Assembly: GCA_024742665.1 (NCBI GenBank)
Contig: JANSYA010000006.1
Coordinates: forward strand, 124,001-188,000
Length of the DNA: 64,000 bases
Origin: a bacterium
Lineage (GTDB): Bacteria; Spirochaetota; Leptospiria; Leptospirales; Leptonemataceae
Reading direction: 5' to 3'
The position numbers were made by a program, and so were the translations under genes. Every line of letters starts with the position of its first letter. The stretch's first letter is position 1. The notes under the pieces were generated by a model that was given only the letters and a program-made list of their open reading frames with translations, made no database searches and was not told the origin of the DNA. Shown in pieces: positions 50,771 to 60,823 of this stretch.

Positions 50771-51535
50771 TTGCGCGTACTGTACCAGGACAATCATTTG
50801 CTGGTGGTCGAAAAGCCGCCGGGTATGCTCTCCCAGAGCGATACCCCCGACGGCGACGACGATCTGCTGAGCCGGGCGAAGGCCTATATCAAACGTGAGT
50901 TCAACAAACCCGGCGCGGTATGGCTCGGGCTCGTGCATCGCCTCGACCGGGAAGTCGGCGGTGTGATGATCTTCGCTCGCACTTCCAAAGCCGCGGCCCG
51001 GCTTTCAGAAGAGATCCGGGCCGGCCGCACTCGCAAGATCTATCGCGCCTGGCTCGAAGGGCGACCACGCCTGAAAGCCGAAGACAAATCTCCAGCATTC
51101 CCGGCTTCGGCCTCACTCCAATCACCAGAGGCCGGCGGCGGTCGGACGCAGGAGCTCGATCCGCACGATTGGATTCGACTCACGGACCGGATCGCCAAAG
51201 ATACCAAACGACGGATGGCGGTCCCGGCAAGCGCTGACGAATCCGGGAATAAAGTCGCCAGCCTCAGGTATCGGATCGTCGAAGCAGTCCTCGACGCACA
51301 GCGGATCCCTGTCGAAATCGAGCTGGAAACCGGTCGCTTTCATCAAATCCGCTATCAATTTTCGAGCCGCGGCGCGCCGATTCTGGGGGATCGTAAGTAC
51401 GGCTCCCGCGGCAGTCTGCCGGGCGTCAAACTGGCCCTCTATTGCGTGGAGATGGGAATCCGTCATCCCATCCGGGGCGAGTTCATGAGTTTCACCTGCG
51501 ATCCGCCCGCCGCCTGGTCGCGAAATCCTGCCTGA
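50771..51535 (+). CDS. RluA-family RNA pseudouridine synthase
   Basis: Isomerises uridine to pseudouridine in rRNA or tRNA. The 254-residue protein starts from TTG at 50771 and has the RluA/RluD pattern: LYQDNHLLVVEKPPGML, the catalytic motif VHRLDREVGGVMIFART with D59, IYRAWLEG and the closing ETGRFHQIRYQFSSRGAPILGDRKYG (two neighbouring parts). The usual HRLDxxTSG reads HRLDREVGG here, keeping the catalytic Asp and Arg. No S4 RNA-binding domain is present. Target site unknown. Confidence 0.93.
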   Translation: MRVLYQDNHLLVVEKPPGMLSQSDTPDGDDDLLSRAKAYIKREFNKPGAVWLGLVHRLDREVGGVMIFARTSKAAARLSEEIRAGRTRKIYRAWLEGRPRLKAEDKSPAFPASASLQSPEAGGGRTQELDPHDWIRLTDRIAKDTKRRMAVPASADESGNKVASLRYRIVEAVLDAQRIPVEIELETGRFHQIRYQFSSRGAPILGDRKYGSRGSLPGVKLALYCVEMGIRHPIRGEFMSFTCDPPAAWSRNPA

Positions 51536-51682
51536 CGACTGTTCGCCTCCGGCCGGGCGAGCCGCCGCCGAAGGTCCCCCGTCCCGGAATTTGAGCGGTC
51601 CGCTCCAATCTTGCGATCCAGTCGGATGCAAAACTGAAATCTTCTTGCTGAATGTCAGGCGTTGAAGGCACCCTGCTTTCAT

Positions 51683-51714
51683 GGAACGAATGAGATTTGC
51701 CTCTGATTCGTTCC
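51683..51714. promoter_or_regulatory. Leader hairpin before the acyltransferase gene
   Basis: GGAACGAATGAGA (51683-51695) and TCTGATTCGTTCC (51702-51714) pair with one mismatch in 13 around a 6-base loop. It lies 44 bases before the ATG. No T-run follows, so a 5' leader or operator role is more likely than termination. Confidence 0.45.
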
Positions 51715-51757
51715 AACCAACGACATACATCGTACTCGATCAGGGAGATTCACAAAC

Positions 51758-53041
51758 ATGCAGCCATTCATCGCACCCGGGTTCAACCTGCCCCTCGCCT
51801 GGACTATGGACCTACTTCTGCCGGTGCTGCTGAAAGCCGTGCAGAACATCGACGAAGTCATCGTCAGTCCGGACGACCGTAAAATGCTACGGGATCTGCG
51901 CGACGAACGCCTGCTGTTTTTCACGAATCACCCGACGACGGCTGAACCGCCGATCACCTACCACCTCGGGAATCTCATGGGAGCGCGCTTCCAGTACATG
52001 GCGTCGCGTCAGGTCTTCGACTGGAACGGCGGAATCGCGGGCAAAGTGATTTCGAATCTCGGCGGCTTTTCGGTCATCGCCGGCATCAACGACCGCGAGT
52101 CTTTTAAGACAGCTCGCGCCGCCCTCGCGAAACCAGGCGGCAAGCTGGTCCTGTACCCGGAAGGCGAACCCACCAGCGGCGAAAACGATTCGCTCATGCC
52201 CTTCCAGCAGGGCGCCGCTCAGATCAGCTTCTGGGCCATGGACGACGCGCGCAAAATCGATCCGAACGCGAATATTATGATCCTGCCGGGCTTTATTAAG
52301 TACGTCGCCCAGGGCACCGAAAACGAAGTGCGCGCCCAGATCACCGCCGCGATCGCGAAACTCGAAAAGAAGATGCAGATCGATCCGGGCAACAAGAATC
52401 TACTGCGCCGCTTCTTAACCGTCGGTCGGGTCATGGTCGAAGAAGCCGAAGCCGAATACAAAATCTCCGCGGCGTCCGAAGGCGATTTCGACTATCGCAT
52501 CGGCCGCATTCGCCACGCGATTCTCGACAACGTCGCCGAAAAGCTGGGCGTCACGAACGCCACCGGCTATGATCTTAAAGCCGACGCGATCATCAAGCTG
52601 CGCTTTTTGTTCGCTCAGCTCGAAATGATCATGATCGACTATCCCGACGCGAAGCTGCCGAAACTATCGGAAAGCGAAAAGGAATGGGTGCATCGCGAAC
52701 TGGTCAAAGCCTTCGATTTCATCGTGATCAAAAAAGACTATCTGATCAGCCGACCGACCGCCGAACGTTTCATGGAATGGCTCGCCCGCTTTGAATCGTA
52801 CAAGTACGGAAAAACACCCCGGGCACTCGGAGGGGAACCTCCGCTCATCGCTCGCAAAGCCTACGTAAAATTCGCGCGTCCTTTTCCGATTACGGAATAC
52901 TGGTCCGAAAACAAATCCGAGAAAAAGAAGGGCGTCGACAAAATGCTCAAACGCCTGCGCAATGATATTCAGGACCAGCTCGACGACGCGCTCAATCTTA
53001 CGCAGCCGCTCGTAAAACCCTACGACGTAGGCGACGATTAA
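51758..53041 (+). CDS. PlsC-like lysophospholipid acyltransferase
   Basis: A 427-residue protein with glycerolipid acyltransferase motifs. Motif I is FFTNHPTTAE: H58 with Glu (E63) where HX4D is usual. The substrate motif is LYPEGEPTSG (134-136 PEG). The start after AGGGAGATT is clear. The C-terminal 250 residues are helical and charged (AKLEKKMQID, SESEKEWVHRELVKAF), unlike short PlsC proteins, so it may act on a special lipid. The last codons (VKPYDVGDD and stop) are copied twice more downstream. Gene context is otherwise uninformative. Confidence 0.82.
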   Translation: MQPFIAPGFNLPLAWTMDLLLPVLLKAVQNIDEVIVSPDDRKMLRDLRDERLLFFTNHPTTAEPPITYHLGNLMGARFQYMASRQVFDWNGGIAGKVISNLGGFSVIAGINDRESFKTARAALAKPGGKLVLYPEGEPTSGENDSLMPFQQGAAQISFWAMDDARKIDPNANIMILPGFIKYVAQGTENEVRAQITAAIAKLEKKMQIDPGNKNLLRRFLTVGRVMVEEAEAEYKISAASEGDFDYRIGRIRHAILDNVAEKLGVTNATGYDLKADAIIKLRFLFAQLEMIMIDYPDAKLPKLSESEKEWVHRELVKAFDFIVIKKDYLISRPTAERFMEWLARFESYKYGKTPRALGGEPPLIARKAYVKFARPFPITEYWSENKSEKKKGVDKMLKRLRNDIQDQLDDALNLTQPLVKPYDVGDD

Positions 53042-53149
53042 AGCGGTAGGGTTTTACCCGGGGGGATAAAACCCTACGACGTAGGCGACGATTAAAGCGG
53101 TAGGGTTTTACCCGGGGGATAAAACCCTACGACGTGGGCGACGATTGAG
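53012..53149 (+). repeat. Tandem duplication of a gene 3' end with hairpin, 2.6 copies
   Basis: A unit of 53-54 bases starts at 53013, 53067 and 53120; the third copy is partial and has changed. Each full copy carries GTAAAACCCTAC-type and GTAGGGTTTTAC arms (first pair 53012-53023 and 53046-53057, perfect over 12 bases) and, in frame, the residues KPYDVGDD plus stop. The first copy is the true end of the acyltransferase gene. The stacked hairpins may serve as terminators. Confidence 0.85.
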
Positions 53150-53308
53150 TTCATGATCGCAACCCCCCAGAACAGGGGGGGCCCCGAGCTTCTATTCACT
53201 AAAAATTACTCGCCACAACTCTGACTCCAGACAAACAATGCCACTCATTCGAAGGACCGCCGGCCAGCGCGTAACCGGACGAGCCGAATCAAGAGAGGGC
53301 AACAATCT

Positions 53309-54712
53309 ATGCGAGTTTGTATTATCGGAGCGGGGGCCGCCGGCCTGGGCGCCGCGTACTATTTGAATCAGCAGGGGATTACCGACGTAACGATATTCGA
53401 GGCCCTCGACCGTGTCGGCGGGAAGTGTTATACCCTGCAAGACGAAGGCCAGGCCTACGATATGGGCGCGATCGAAGTCACGCCCGCTTATATTGAAACC
53501 CTCGCGTTGATCGAACGTTTCGGTCTGGGCGACACCCTGGTCCCGATTCCGGACGCGGTCGTCATCGACCGCCAGAACGGTGAGGTGACGCCTTTTTCGT
53601 CTTCGCTGTACACTCCCGCGGAATTACAGCAATTGCCCGGCCAACTGGCGATCTTCTTACACAATCTGCTCAGTCCGGATCTCTACCCCTGGATGATTCG
53701 GCCGGGACTGCACGACGCTCCGCCCCGCATCCGGGGCCGCAGCTTCGACGAATGGCTGAACGAAATCGGGGCGCCCTTAGTGGCGCGCATCTTCTGGGTG
53801 TACATCTTTTGTTTCGGCTACGGCTACGTCGAAAAGATCCCGGCCCTCTACGCGATCAAATTCTGTTCGGTGATCAACTTCGCCGCGACGATGCGGCGAA
53901 TCAATATGTCCGAATATCTGCCGCGTTTCATGCGGGACGCGATTACGCCGACGACGACGGTCCTGTTGCGCAACGGCTACGGCGATCTGATGAACCGCGT
54001 CCACGACAGCCTGGCGCAACCCGCCGCGCTGCAAACGAAAGTCAAACGCGTCTGGCGCGAAAACGACCAGGTGCGGGTAAAATATTCGACCAAATTCGAC
54101 AGCGCCGAAAAAGAACAGAGCTTCGATTATCTGATCGTCGCCGTTCCCCAGACCGAAGACAGCCTTAAATTTCTGGACTTAACTTCCACTGAACAGAGTC
54201 TATTCTCGAAAGTGTTTACGACGACCTACGCGACGACGCTGCAGCGGCCGAAATCCTTCGAATTCCTGCACTATACCGAGCTGCGCGCGGACGGAGTGCC
54301 GGGGGAAGCTCCGATTCCCGCGCCGGTGCAGTTCGCGCAGATCTGGGACAACCAGAGTTCCGACATGATCTTTTATACCGATACGGGACGAGATGTCGTC
54401 CCCGAAGCCCAGATCGAAAAGCTCGTGCGCGAAAATATGAAAACCATGGGCTACGCCGAAGGCAAAAACGTCGCCACCCAGGTCTGGCGTTATTTCCCCC
54501 GGGCCGACACGCCGGATCTTTTTCCCGGCTTTAACCCCTCCGATCCCGCTCCCGACCGGAGCGGCGATTTTTATAACGTGCTCGACGGAATCCAGGGCGA
54601 GAATCGTACCTTTTATTGCGGTGGCCTTTTGAATTTCGAACTGGTCGAAACGACGCTGCGCTATTCCCACGCCATCGCGGACCGCATCGCGAACGCCGCG
54701 AATTCAACCTGA
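53309..54712 (+). CDS. FAD-dependent amine oxidase-like protein
   Basis: A 467-residue flavoprotein. The N-terminal dinucleotide motif is CIIGAGAAGLGAAYYL (4-19), then FEALDRVGGKCYTL, the amine-oxidase/phytoene-desaturase type GG motif. The C-terminal FAD segment is TFYCGGLLNFELVETTLRYSHAIADRI (described as residues about 436-462). The middle has IRGRSFDEWLNEIGAPLVARIF. Substrate cannot be told; amines, polyenes or lipids are possible. It ends 14 bases before the start of the giant kinase/cyclase gene on the same strand. No signal peptide. Confidence 0.83.
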   Translation: MRVCIIGAGAAGLGAAYYLNQQGITDVTIFEALDRVGGKCYTLQDEGQAYDMGAIEVTPAYIETLALIERFGLGDTLVPIPDAVVIDRQNGEVTPFSSSLYTPAELQQLPGQLAIFLHNLLSPDLYPWMIRPGLHDAPPRIRGRSFDEWLNEIGAPLVARIFWVYIFCFGYGYVEKIPALYAIKFCSVINFAATMRRINMSEYLPRFMRDAITPTTTVLLRNGYGDLMNRVHDSLAQPAALQTKVKRVWRENDQVRVKYSTKFDSAEKEQSFDYLIVAVPQTEDSLKFLDLTSTEQSLFSKVFTTTYATTLQRPKSFEFLHYTELRADGVPGEAPIPAPVQFAQIWDNQSSDMIFYTDTGRDVVPEAQIEKLVRENMKTMGYAEGKNVATQVWRYFPRADTPDLFPGFNPSDPAPDRSGDFYNVLDGIQGENRTFYCGGLLNFELVETTLRYSHAIADRIANAANST

Positions 54713-54726
54713 ATCCCGGCTTGACT

Positions 54727-57700
54727 ATGGGCGAATTCGGCGGTTATGAATACATCGAAGAACTGCACCGGGGTTCCCGGTCCATCGTCTATCGCGCGCG
54801 ACGCCGCAGTGACGGCGAATCGGTAATTCTCAAACGGGCCTCTGAGAATTCGCCGCGGCTCTTCGCGGTCCTCCGGCACGAATACGCGATCCTCAAAGAC
54901 TTCCAGCACCCCAACGTCGTTCGCGGCCTGAACCTGGAAGTCGCGGGCGGCGGTCTGGCTTTGATCCGCGAAGACGTAGACGGCGAACCTCTGTCCCGTT
55001 TGATCCAGGACTCCGGCGGGCCGGCCCTGCTGGAAGTTCTGCAAACGGCTCTCGATCTCGCGGAAGCCCTGAGCGCGCTGCACTCGGCCGGTATCATTCA
55101 CAAGGACGTCAAACCCGCCAATATCCTACGGTGCGCCGACGGTCGCACGCGATTGACGGACTTCAGCCACGCCTCCCTGCTTGAGCGCGAAACGGCGTCG
55201 CCCGAAAGAATCCAGGGGACTCTGGCGTATATTTCGCCGGAACAAACCGGGCGCATGAATCGATCGGTCGACCGGCGCACGGATCTCTATTCCCTGGGGG
55301 CGACGCTCTACGAACTGATCGCGGGCCGCCCGCCGTTTCTCAGCGAAGATCCGCTGGAACTCGTGCATTCGCATATCGCGCGACGGCCGCCGCCTCTTTC
55401 CAGCGCCCCGACGACCGTACGCGAAATCATACGCAAACTGCTCGAAAAAAATCCGGAAGATCGCTACCATTCCGCCGCCGCCCTGGCCGCCGATCTCAGG
55501 CGTTGCCTGGCCTCGCTTAAGGCGACGGGCGCGGTCGAAGACTTCACGCCGGGGGCGGGCTATGCGAGCGCCGAGTTTCAAATCCCGGAAAAACTGTACG
55601 GCCGCGAAACGGAAGCGCGGCGAATTCGCGCGGTCTTCGCAGAGATCGTCGGAGGCGAACGGCGGCTCTTGCTGGTTTCCGGCCCTTCCGGGGCCGGAAA
55701 AACCGCGCTGGTCAACGAAGTCCAACGACCCCTGGCCCGGGAACGGGGTTTATTCGTCGCCGGAAAATCCGATCAGTTCCGTCGCAACGAACCCTACGCC
55801 GCGCTGCTCGGCGCCGCCCAGCAATTAGTGCGCGGACTGTTCGCATTAGAAGAAGATCGCCTGAGAATTCGTCGCCAGGAATTGAAAGACGCTCTCGGCG
55901 ACGACGCGAGCGTACTCGTCGAAGTGCTGCCGGATCTGGAACGCATTCTCGGACCGCAGCCGCCGGCCACGTCCCTCAAGCCCCTCAAACCTTCGGAAGC
56001 GAGACACCGTTTTCAAAACGCCCTGAGTCGATTCTTGCGCGAATTCACGCGCGAACCGCTTGTTTTGTTCTTAGACGATTTGCAGTGGGCCGACGCCGCT
56101 TCCCTGGATCTGCTCGAAAAACTGGTCGGCGAAGACGGGCCGCCGCGCCTGTTGATCGTCGGCGCCTACCGTGACAACGAAGTCGATGCGGCCCATCCTC
56201 TGCGCATCAGTCTGCGGCGGATCGCCGGCGAAAATCCTTTCGTCGAATTGCAACTGCGCCCTCTGCGCGCTCAGGACATCGACCGGATGCTCGTGGACAC
56301 TCTGAGCCCCGGCGATGTGGACGACGCGGACCGCCGCGTGGCGCTGCGCAAGATCGTCACCGAAAAGACCGCGGGCAATCCCTTTTTCGTGAACCAGTTT
56401 CTGCGCAGCCTGCACCAGGACGGCTGGATCACCCATGCGCGCGAAGGCTGGCGCTGGGACGAAGGGCAACTTCGACAGGCGGGTTTCACCGACAACGTCA
56501 TCGACCTGATGGTCGGTCGCCTGAAACGATTGCCCCGGGACGCCCGGGAAATGCTGCGCGTCGCCGCCGCTCTGGGCAACACCTTCGCGTTAAGCGATCT
56601 GGCGCGAATCGAAGCACGCGAAGCCGCCGAAATATTCGAAAGCCTCTGGCCCGCTCTCAAAGCCGGCATGCTCTTGCCCCTCGACGAAAACTACAAGCAA
56701 CTCCAGCGACCGGAACAACCGGGAAGCTTGCAGAATGTTTCTGAAGATTCGATCGCCAGGGGGGCTGCGTCCGCGAATCTCAGTCGCGGCGGCGCCCCCT
56801 CCGGCGGAAGCGTAGCGCCAGTGCGCTTGCGTTTTTTACACGACCGGGTGCAGCAAGCCGCCTACGCGACCGTTCCGGAAAACGAGCTGCCTTCCCTGCA
56901 TCTGAAGATCGGGCGCAGTCTGATCGGCGACGCGCAGGCCGACGCACTTCCGGGCGAACAGATCTTCGAAATCGTCGGGCATCTGAACGCTGGCCTACCT
57001 CTAGCCACGCCCGTCGAAGGGCGGCGCATCGCGGAGCTGAATCTGCACGCGGCGCGGCGCGCCAGACGATCGGCGGCTCACTCCGTGACGGGCGCCTGCG
57101 CGAGAGCGGGACTCGCGGCGCTGGATCTCTTCGCCGAATTAGAGTCCGAATCAGACGCGCAATCGCAAACGACGCGACCGAATCTTTCCGACCGGCATTA
57201 CGAAACCGCTTTCGCGCTGATGCTGTTAAACGGCGAAGCGCTGTACTTAGTGGGCGAGTACGAGGCCGCCGAAGCGGAATTCGCGCGGGCCCTGGACTTC
57301 GCGCGCGGCGAGTACGACCGGGCGCGCGTGCATACCCTGCAAACGGTGTTGCTGACTCTGCGCGGCGAGTTTCAATCGGCGATCGAAGCGGGACGCGTCG
57401 GGCTCGCATTGCTCGGCGAAGATCTCAAGCTCGATAAAGTCGATAGCGCCGCCTTTCGCAAGATGCTGCAGGTGCGCAAACGTAGCGGCGATCGCTCCTT
57501 TGAAGAACTGCTCGCATTGCCCGAGATGAGCGATCGCCACGCTCTGGCGCTCTTAGAACTGTACGTCGAAATGACCGCGGCGGCCTATTTTCTCGACACG
57601 GCTCTGGCGGGTCTGCTCGCGATGAACATCACTCTGCTTTCGCTGGAACACGGCGTAGCGCCCGGCTCCGCCTGGGGTTTTATCAACGTGGGAACCTTTC

Positions 57701-60555
57701 TGGTCATGCTCAACCAGATGGACGAAGCTCTCGGCTGGGGACGCCTGGCCCTGGACTTAAACGAACGCCAGAACGATACAGAAAGTCGCTGTCGGCTTTT
57801 GTGCATGTACGGTTTTTATCTATCCCACTGGAAGCACCCGGCGCGCAATACCCGCGATATTCTGGACGAGGCCTTTCGCTACGGCGAACAGACCGGCGAT
57901 TCGGTCTACGCGGGCTACGCTCTCGTCCAGAACGGCTTGATCCGCTTCCAGGCCGGAGCGGAGCTGGAAGAACTCGCGCGGGATTTAGAACAGCAGGCGG
58001 CTTATTTCGAACGCCGCCAGTTCGTGGACGGACGGCTCGCGGTCGACTCTCTGCGGCGTTTGCTGGGCGAGCTGCGGGAGGAAACCGGAACGCCGGAGCC
58101 CTATCAGGACTATCTACGACGCCTCGACCGTAGCGAGATGATGATGATCCGTCACGTGCACTTAGTGCATGAAATGCAGCGGTTGTACCTCGCCGGGGAT
58201 TTTCCGGGCGTGCTCGCGACGGCGGAACGTTCGGCGGAGCTCGCGTATTTATCGGCGGCGCAAATGCATCTTGTCGAAGAGAATTTCTTCGCGTCCCTTG
58301 CGGCCATCGAAGTCCTGCGAAACCAGGCGGACGCCGCCCTTGCGGAACGCGTCGCCAAAAATCAGAAGCAACTCGCGATCTGGGCGCAAAACTGCCCCGC
58401 GAATTTTCGCGCGCGGCACTTGATCGTCCAGGCCGGTCAGGCGGATCTGGCTGGCGAAACTCTCAAAGCGATCGATTTATACGAAGCGGCCATCGCCGCC
58501 GCCGGCGAAGCGGGTATTCAGAACGTGCAGGCCCTCGCGGCCGAAAACGCGGCGCGCTTCGCTGCTCGTACGGGACGCTTCGTTTTCGCCCGGGCCTGCG
58601 CGGCCGAAGCGCATCGCTCGTGGCTGCGCTGGGGCGCCAATAAACGGGCCCGCCTGTGGCGCGAAAGCATGGCCGAATATTTCAGTCCGACCGGCGGCAC
58701 AAGCAGCGATTCTTCGAGCGAATCCCTGGATCTGGATTTGAATTCGATCATCAAGGCCGCGCGGGCCATCTCCGGCGAAATCGTGCTCGCCAATTTGATC
58801 GAACGTTTGCTGCAGATTCTGTTGCAGTCGGTCGGGGCCGTGCGCGGCTGCGTAATTCTTGAAGGCGATCGGGAGTGGCGCATCGTCGCCCGGGGCGGAA
58901 TCGAAGGCTCGGAGCGTCTCGACCTGAGTCTGAAAGACGCCGACTTCGTGCCGCGCTCGATGATCCTGCACGCTATGCGCGCCCGGGAAAGCCTGGTCGT
59001 CAACGACGCGCGACGCGCGGAGCAGTTCCAGCAGGACGAGTATATTCGCCGCCTCGGAGCGGCGTCGCTTTTAGTCGCGCCCCTGGAACACCAGGCGAAG
59101 CTCGTGGGCGCCGTCTATCTCGAAAACGATCTCATGCAGAACGCTTTCGGTCCCGAACGCGAACGCATCGCCGAAGTGCTCTGCGCTCAGGCCGCGATCT
59201 CGATCGACAACGCGGTGCTCTACGACCGCCTCGAAGCCCGCGTAAAAGAGCGCACGGCCGAATTAGAAGCGGCGCGGGAAACCGCCGAACGATCGCGACA
59301 GGACATCTTAAATCTGAACGAATTTTCGAAACGGGTCAACTCGGCCACAGCCCTCGGCGACGTGCTCGATCAGGTCTTCGCGTACATTCAAAAGCACTAC
59401 GCCATCGAAGGCATTCTGGCCGGCACCGTTTCCCCCGATCGTAACACCCTCGAATTTCACAACGGTCTCTTTCCCGACGATTTCGACCCGAAGGCCGTCG
59501 AGCGACTGCGGCGTATGCCGGTAAATCTGAATTCCCGGGCGAGTTCCGCCGCGCGGTCGATCGCGCGCAAGCGTCCCGTTTATTTCCCACGCCTGAAACG
59601 TTTGAAGAAACTCCCGCTGGAAGTTGAGCAGATCTATGTCGACCAGGGCGTGCAGTCGATCCTGATGGTGCCGCTGATCGTTCGAGGCGAAGCCATCGGA
59701 CTGTTGATCTTTTTTACGATGCGCCGCGACGTCAATCTGCGCTCGATTCTGCCGAATATCGATAATTTTTGCGAACAGATCGCCGGGGCGGTCAACAGCG
59801 CGAATCTGCTGGCGATGGTGGCGGCGGAACGCGAAAAATCCGATCGCCTGCTATTGAATATTCTGCCGGAGCAGGCGGCCCGGGAACTCAAAGAACGCGG
59901 CGAGGTCGAGCCGCAGCATTACGAAAGCGCGACGGTGCTCTTTTCAGATTTTCAGGGTTTCACCGCCATCGCTTCACGCATGCAGCCGGAAGAACTCGTG
60001 CGCGAACTCAATCAAATCTTTCACCAATTCGATTCGATCTGCGAACGCCACAACGTCGAAAAACTCAAAACGATCGGCGACGCCTTCATGTGCGCGGGGG
60101 GACTGCCCGAGCAAAACGAGACCCATACGATCGACGTCTGCCTGGCCGCTCTCGAAATGATCGACTTTCTGAACGGCATCGCCGCGATCAAACGGGACCT
60201 GCACGGCGAAGAATTCTGGCGCATGCGCGTCGGCCTGCACACGGGCCCGGTCATGGCCGGCGTCGTCGGCAAACGCAAATTCGCCTACGACATCTGGGGC
60301 GACGCGGTCAACGTGGCCAGCCGCTGCGAATCGAACGGCGCCGCCGATCGCATCAACATTTCCGAAGACGCCTACCGGCGGATCAAAGACTTCTTCGTCT
60401 GCGAGTACCGCGGGCCGATCGAAGTCAAAAACCGGGGCAAGATCGCCATGTACTTTCTCAACGGAATCCTGCCGGAACTTTCTCTGAGCGGCGAGGGCCG
60501 GGTTCCGAACAAAGAATTTCGCGAGCGCTACGAGGCCGTGCGGACGCGACTCTAA
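54727..60555 (+). CDS. Ser/Thr kinase - AAA ATPase - GAF - adenylate cyclase signalling protein
   Basis: A 1942-residue signalling protein. Kinase-like domain 7-270: K36, HKDVKPAN (H125, D127, N132), but the DFG motif reads DFS (145-147). AAA/NTPase domain: Walker A GPSGAGKT (319-326), Walker B FLDDLQWAD (D450, D451). A long TPR-like helical region follows (about 700-1320). GAF domain 1 is near 1335-1500, a coiled coil (RVKERTAELEAARETAE) near 1505-1530, GAF 2 near 1533-1695. The class III cyclase domain (1712-1935) has metal aspartates D1741 and D1785, K1779/K1781 in KLKTIGD and D1855 in YDIWGD, N1862 and R1866; lysine and aspartate favour ATP, so cAMP is the likely product. Start at 54727 chosen to exclude a stretch overlapping the upstream gene. 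Confidence 0.9.
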   Translation: MGEFGGYEYIEELHRGSRSIVYRARRRSDGESVILKRASENSPRLFAVLRHEYAILKDFQHPNVVRGLNLEVAGGGLALIREDVDGEPLSRLIQDSGGPALLEVLQTALDLAEALSALHSAGIIHKDVKPANILRCADGRTRLTDFSHASLLERETASPERIQGTLAYISPEQTGRMNRSVDRRTDLYSLGATLYELIAGRPPFLSEDPLELVHSHIARRPPPLSSAPTTVREIIRKLLEKNPEDRYHSAAALAADLRRCLASLKATGAVEDFTPGAGYASAEFQIPEKLYGRETEARRIRAVFAEIVGGERRLLLVSGPSGAGKTALVNEVQRPLARERGLFVAGKSDQFRRNEPYAALLGAAQQLVRGLFALEEDRLRIRRQELKDALGDDASVLVEVLPDLERILGPQPPATSLKPLKPSEARHRFQNALSRFLREFTREPLVLFLDDLQWADAASLDLLEKLVGEDGPPRLLIVGAYRDNEVDAAHPLRISLRRIAGENPFVELQLRPLRAQDIDRMLVDTLSPGDVDDADRRVALRKIVTEKTAGNPFFVNQFLRSLHQDGWITHAREGWRWDEGQLRQAGFTDNVIDLMVGRLKRLPRDAREMLRVAAALGNTFALSDLARIEAREAAEIFESLWPALKAGMLLPLDENYKQLQRPEQPGSLQNVSEDSIARGAASANLSRGGAPSGGSVAPVRLRFLHDRVQQAAYATVPENELPSLHLKIGRSLIGDAQADALPGEQIFEIVGHLNAGLPLATPVEGRRIAELNLHAARRARRSAAHSVTGACARAGLAALDLFAELESESDAQSQTTRPNLSDRHYETAFALMLLNGEALYLVGEYEAAEAEFARALDFARGEYDRARVHTLQTVLLTLRGEFQSAIEAGRVGLALLGEDLKLDKVDSAAFRKMLQVRKRSGDRSFEELLALPEMSDRHALALLELYVEMTAAAYFLDTALAGLLAMNITLLSLEHGVAPGSAWGFINVGTFLVMLNQMDEALGWGRLALDLNERQNDTESRCRLLCMYGFYLSHWKHPARNTRDILDEAFRYGEQTGDSVYAGYALVQNGLIRFQAGAELEELARDLEQQAAYFERRQFVDGRLAVDSLRRLLGELREETGTPEPYQDYLRRLDRSEMMMIRHVHLVHEMQRLYLAGDFPGVLATAERSAELAYLSAAQMHLVEENFFASLAAIEVLRNQADAALAERVAKNQKQLAIWAQNCPANFRARHLIVQAGQADLAGETLKAIDLYEAAIAAAGEAGIQNVQALAAENAARFAARTGRFVFARACAAEAHRSWLRWGANKRARLWRESMAEYFSPTGGTSSDSSSESLDLDLNSIIKAARAISGEIVLANLIERLLQILLQSVGAVRGCVILEGDREWRIVARGGIEGSERLDLSLKDADFVPRSMILHAMRARESLVVNDARRAEQFQQDEYIRRLGAASLLVAPLEHQAKLVGAVYLENDLMQNAFGPERERIAEVLCAQAAISIDNAVLYDRLEARVKERTAELEAARETAERSRQDILNLNEFSKRVNSATALGDVLDQVFAYIQKHYAIEGILAGTVSPDRNTLEFHNGLFPDDFDPKAVERLRRMPVNLNSRASSAARSIARKRPVYFPRLKRLKKLPLEVEQIYVDQGVQSILMVPLIVRGEAIGLLIFFTMRRDVNLRSILPNIDNFCEQIAGAVNSANLLAMVAAEREKSDRLLLNILPEQAARELKERGEVEPQHYESATVLFSDFQGFTAIASRMQPEELVRELNQIFHQFDSICERHNVEKLKTIGDAFMCAGGLPEQNETHTIDVCLAALEMIDFLNGIAAIKRDLHGEEFWRMRVGLHTGPVMAGVVGKRKFAYDIWGDAVNVASRCESNGAADRINISEDAYRRIKDFFVCEYRGPIEVKNRGKIAMYFLNGILPELSLSGEGRVPNKEFRERYEAVRTRL

Positions 60556-60823
60556 ATCTACGCCGGCTACGGGTTGTACGGATGGCCGCCCATAAAAAAT
60601 CGCGCCATCAGTTGCACCCGTGCCATCCGTGCTATTCTCGTCATCCGTAACCATTAACGCGATTCGGGGTGCTTCTAGCCGACGGGGGTCCAGGTGAGAT
60701 GGTCCGGATATTTACGGAACGATTATTCCGTTTTTTGGATGACGGCAGAGCCGGCTGTGATTTTTTCTGGCACAGGGCCCGCCGGACAATCGAACCGGAA
60801 CGGCCGCATTTCGGAGGCACGCC

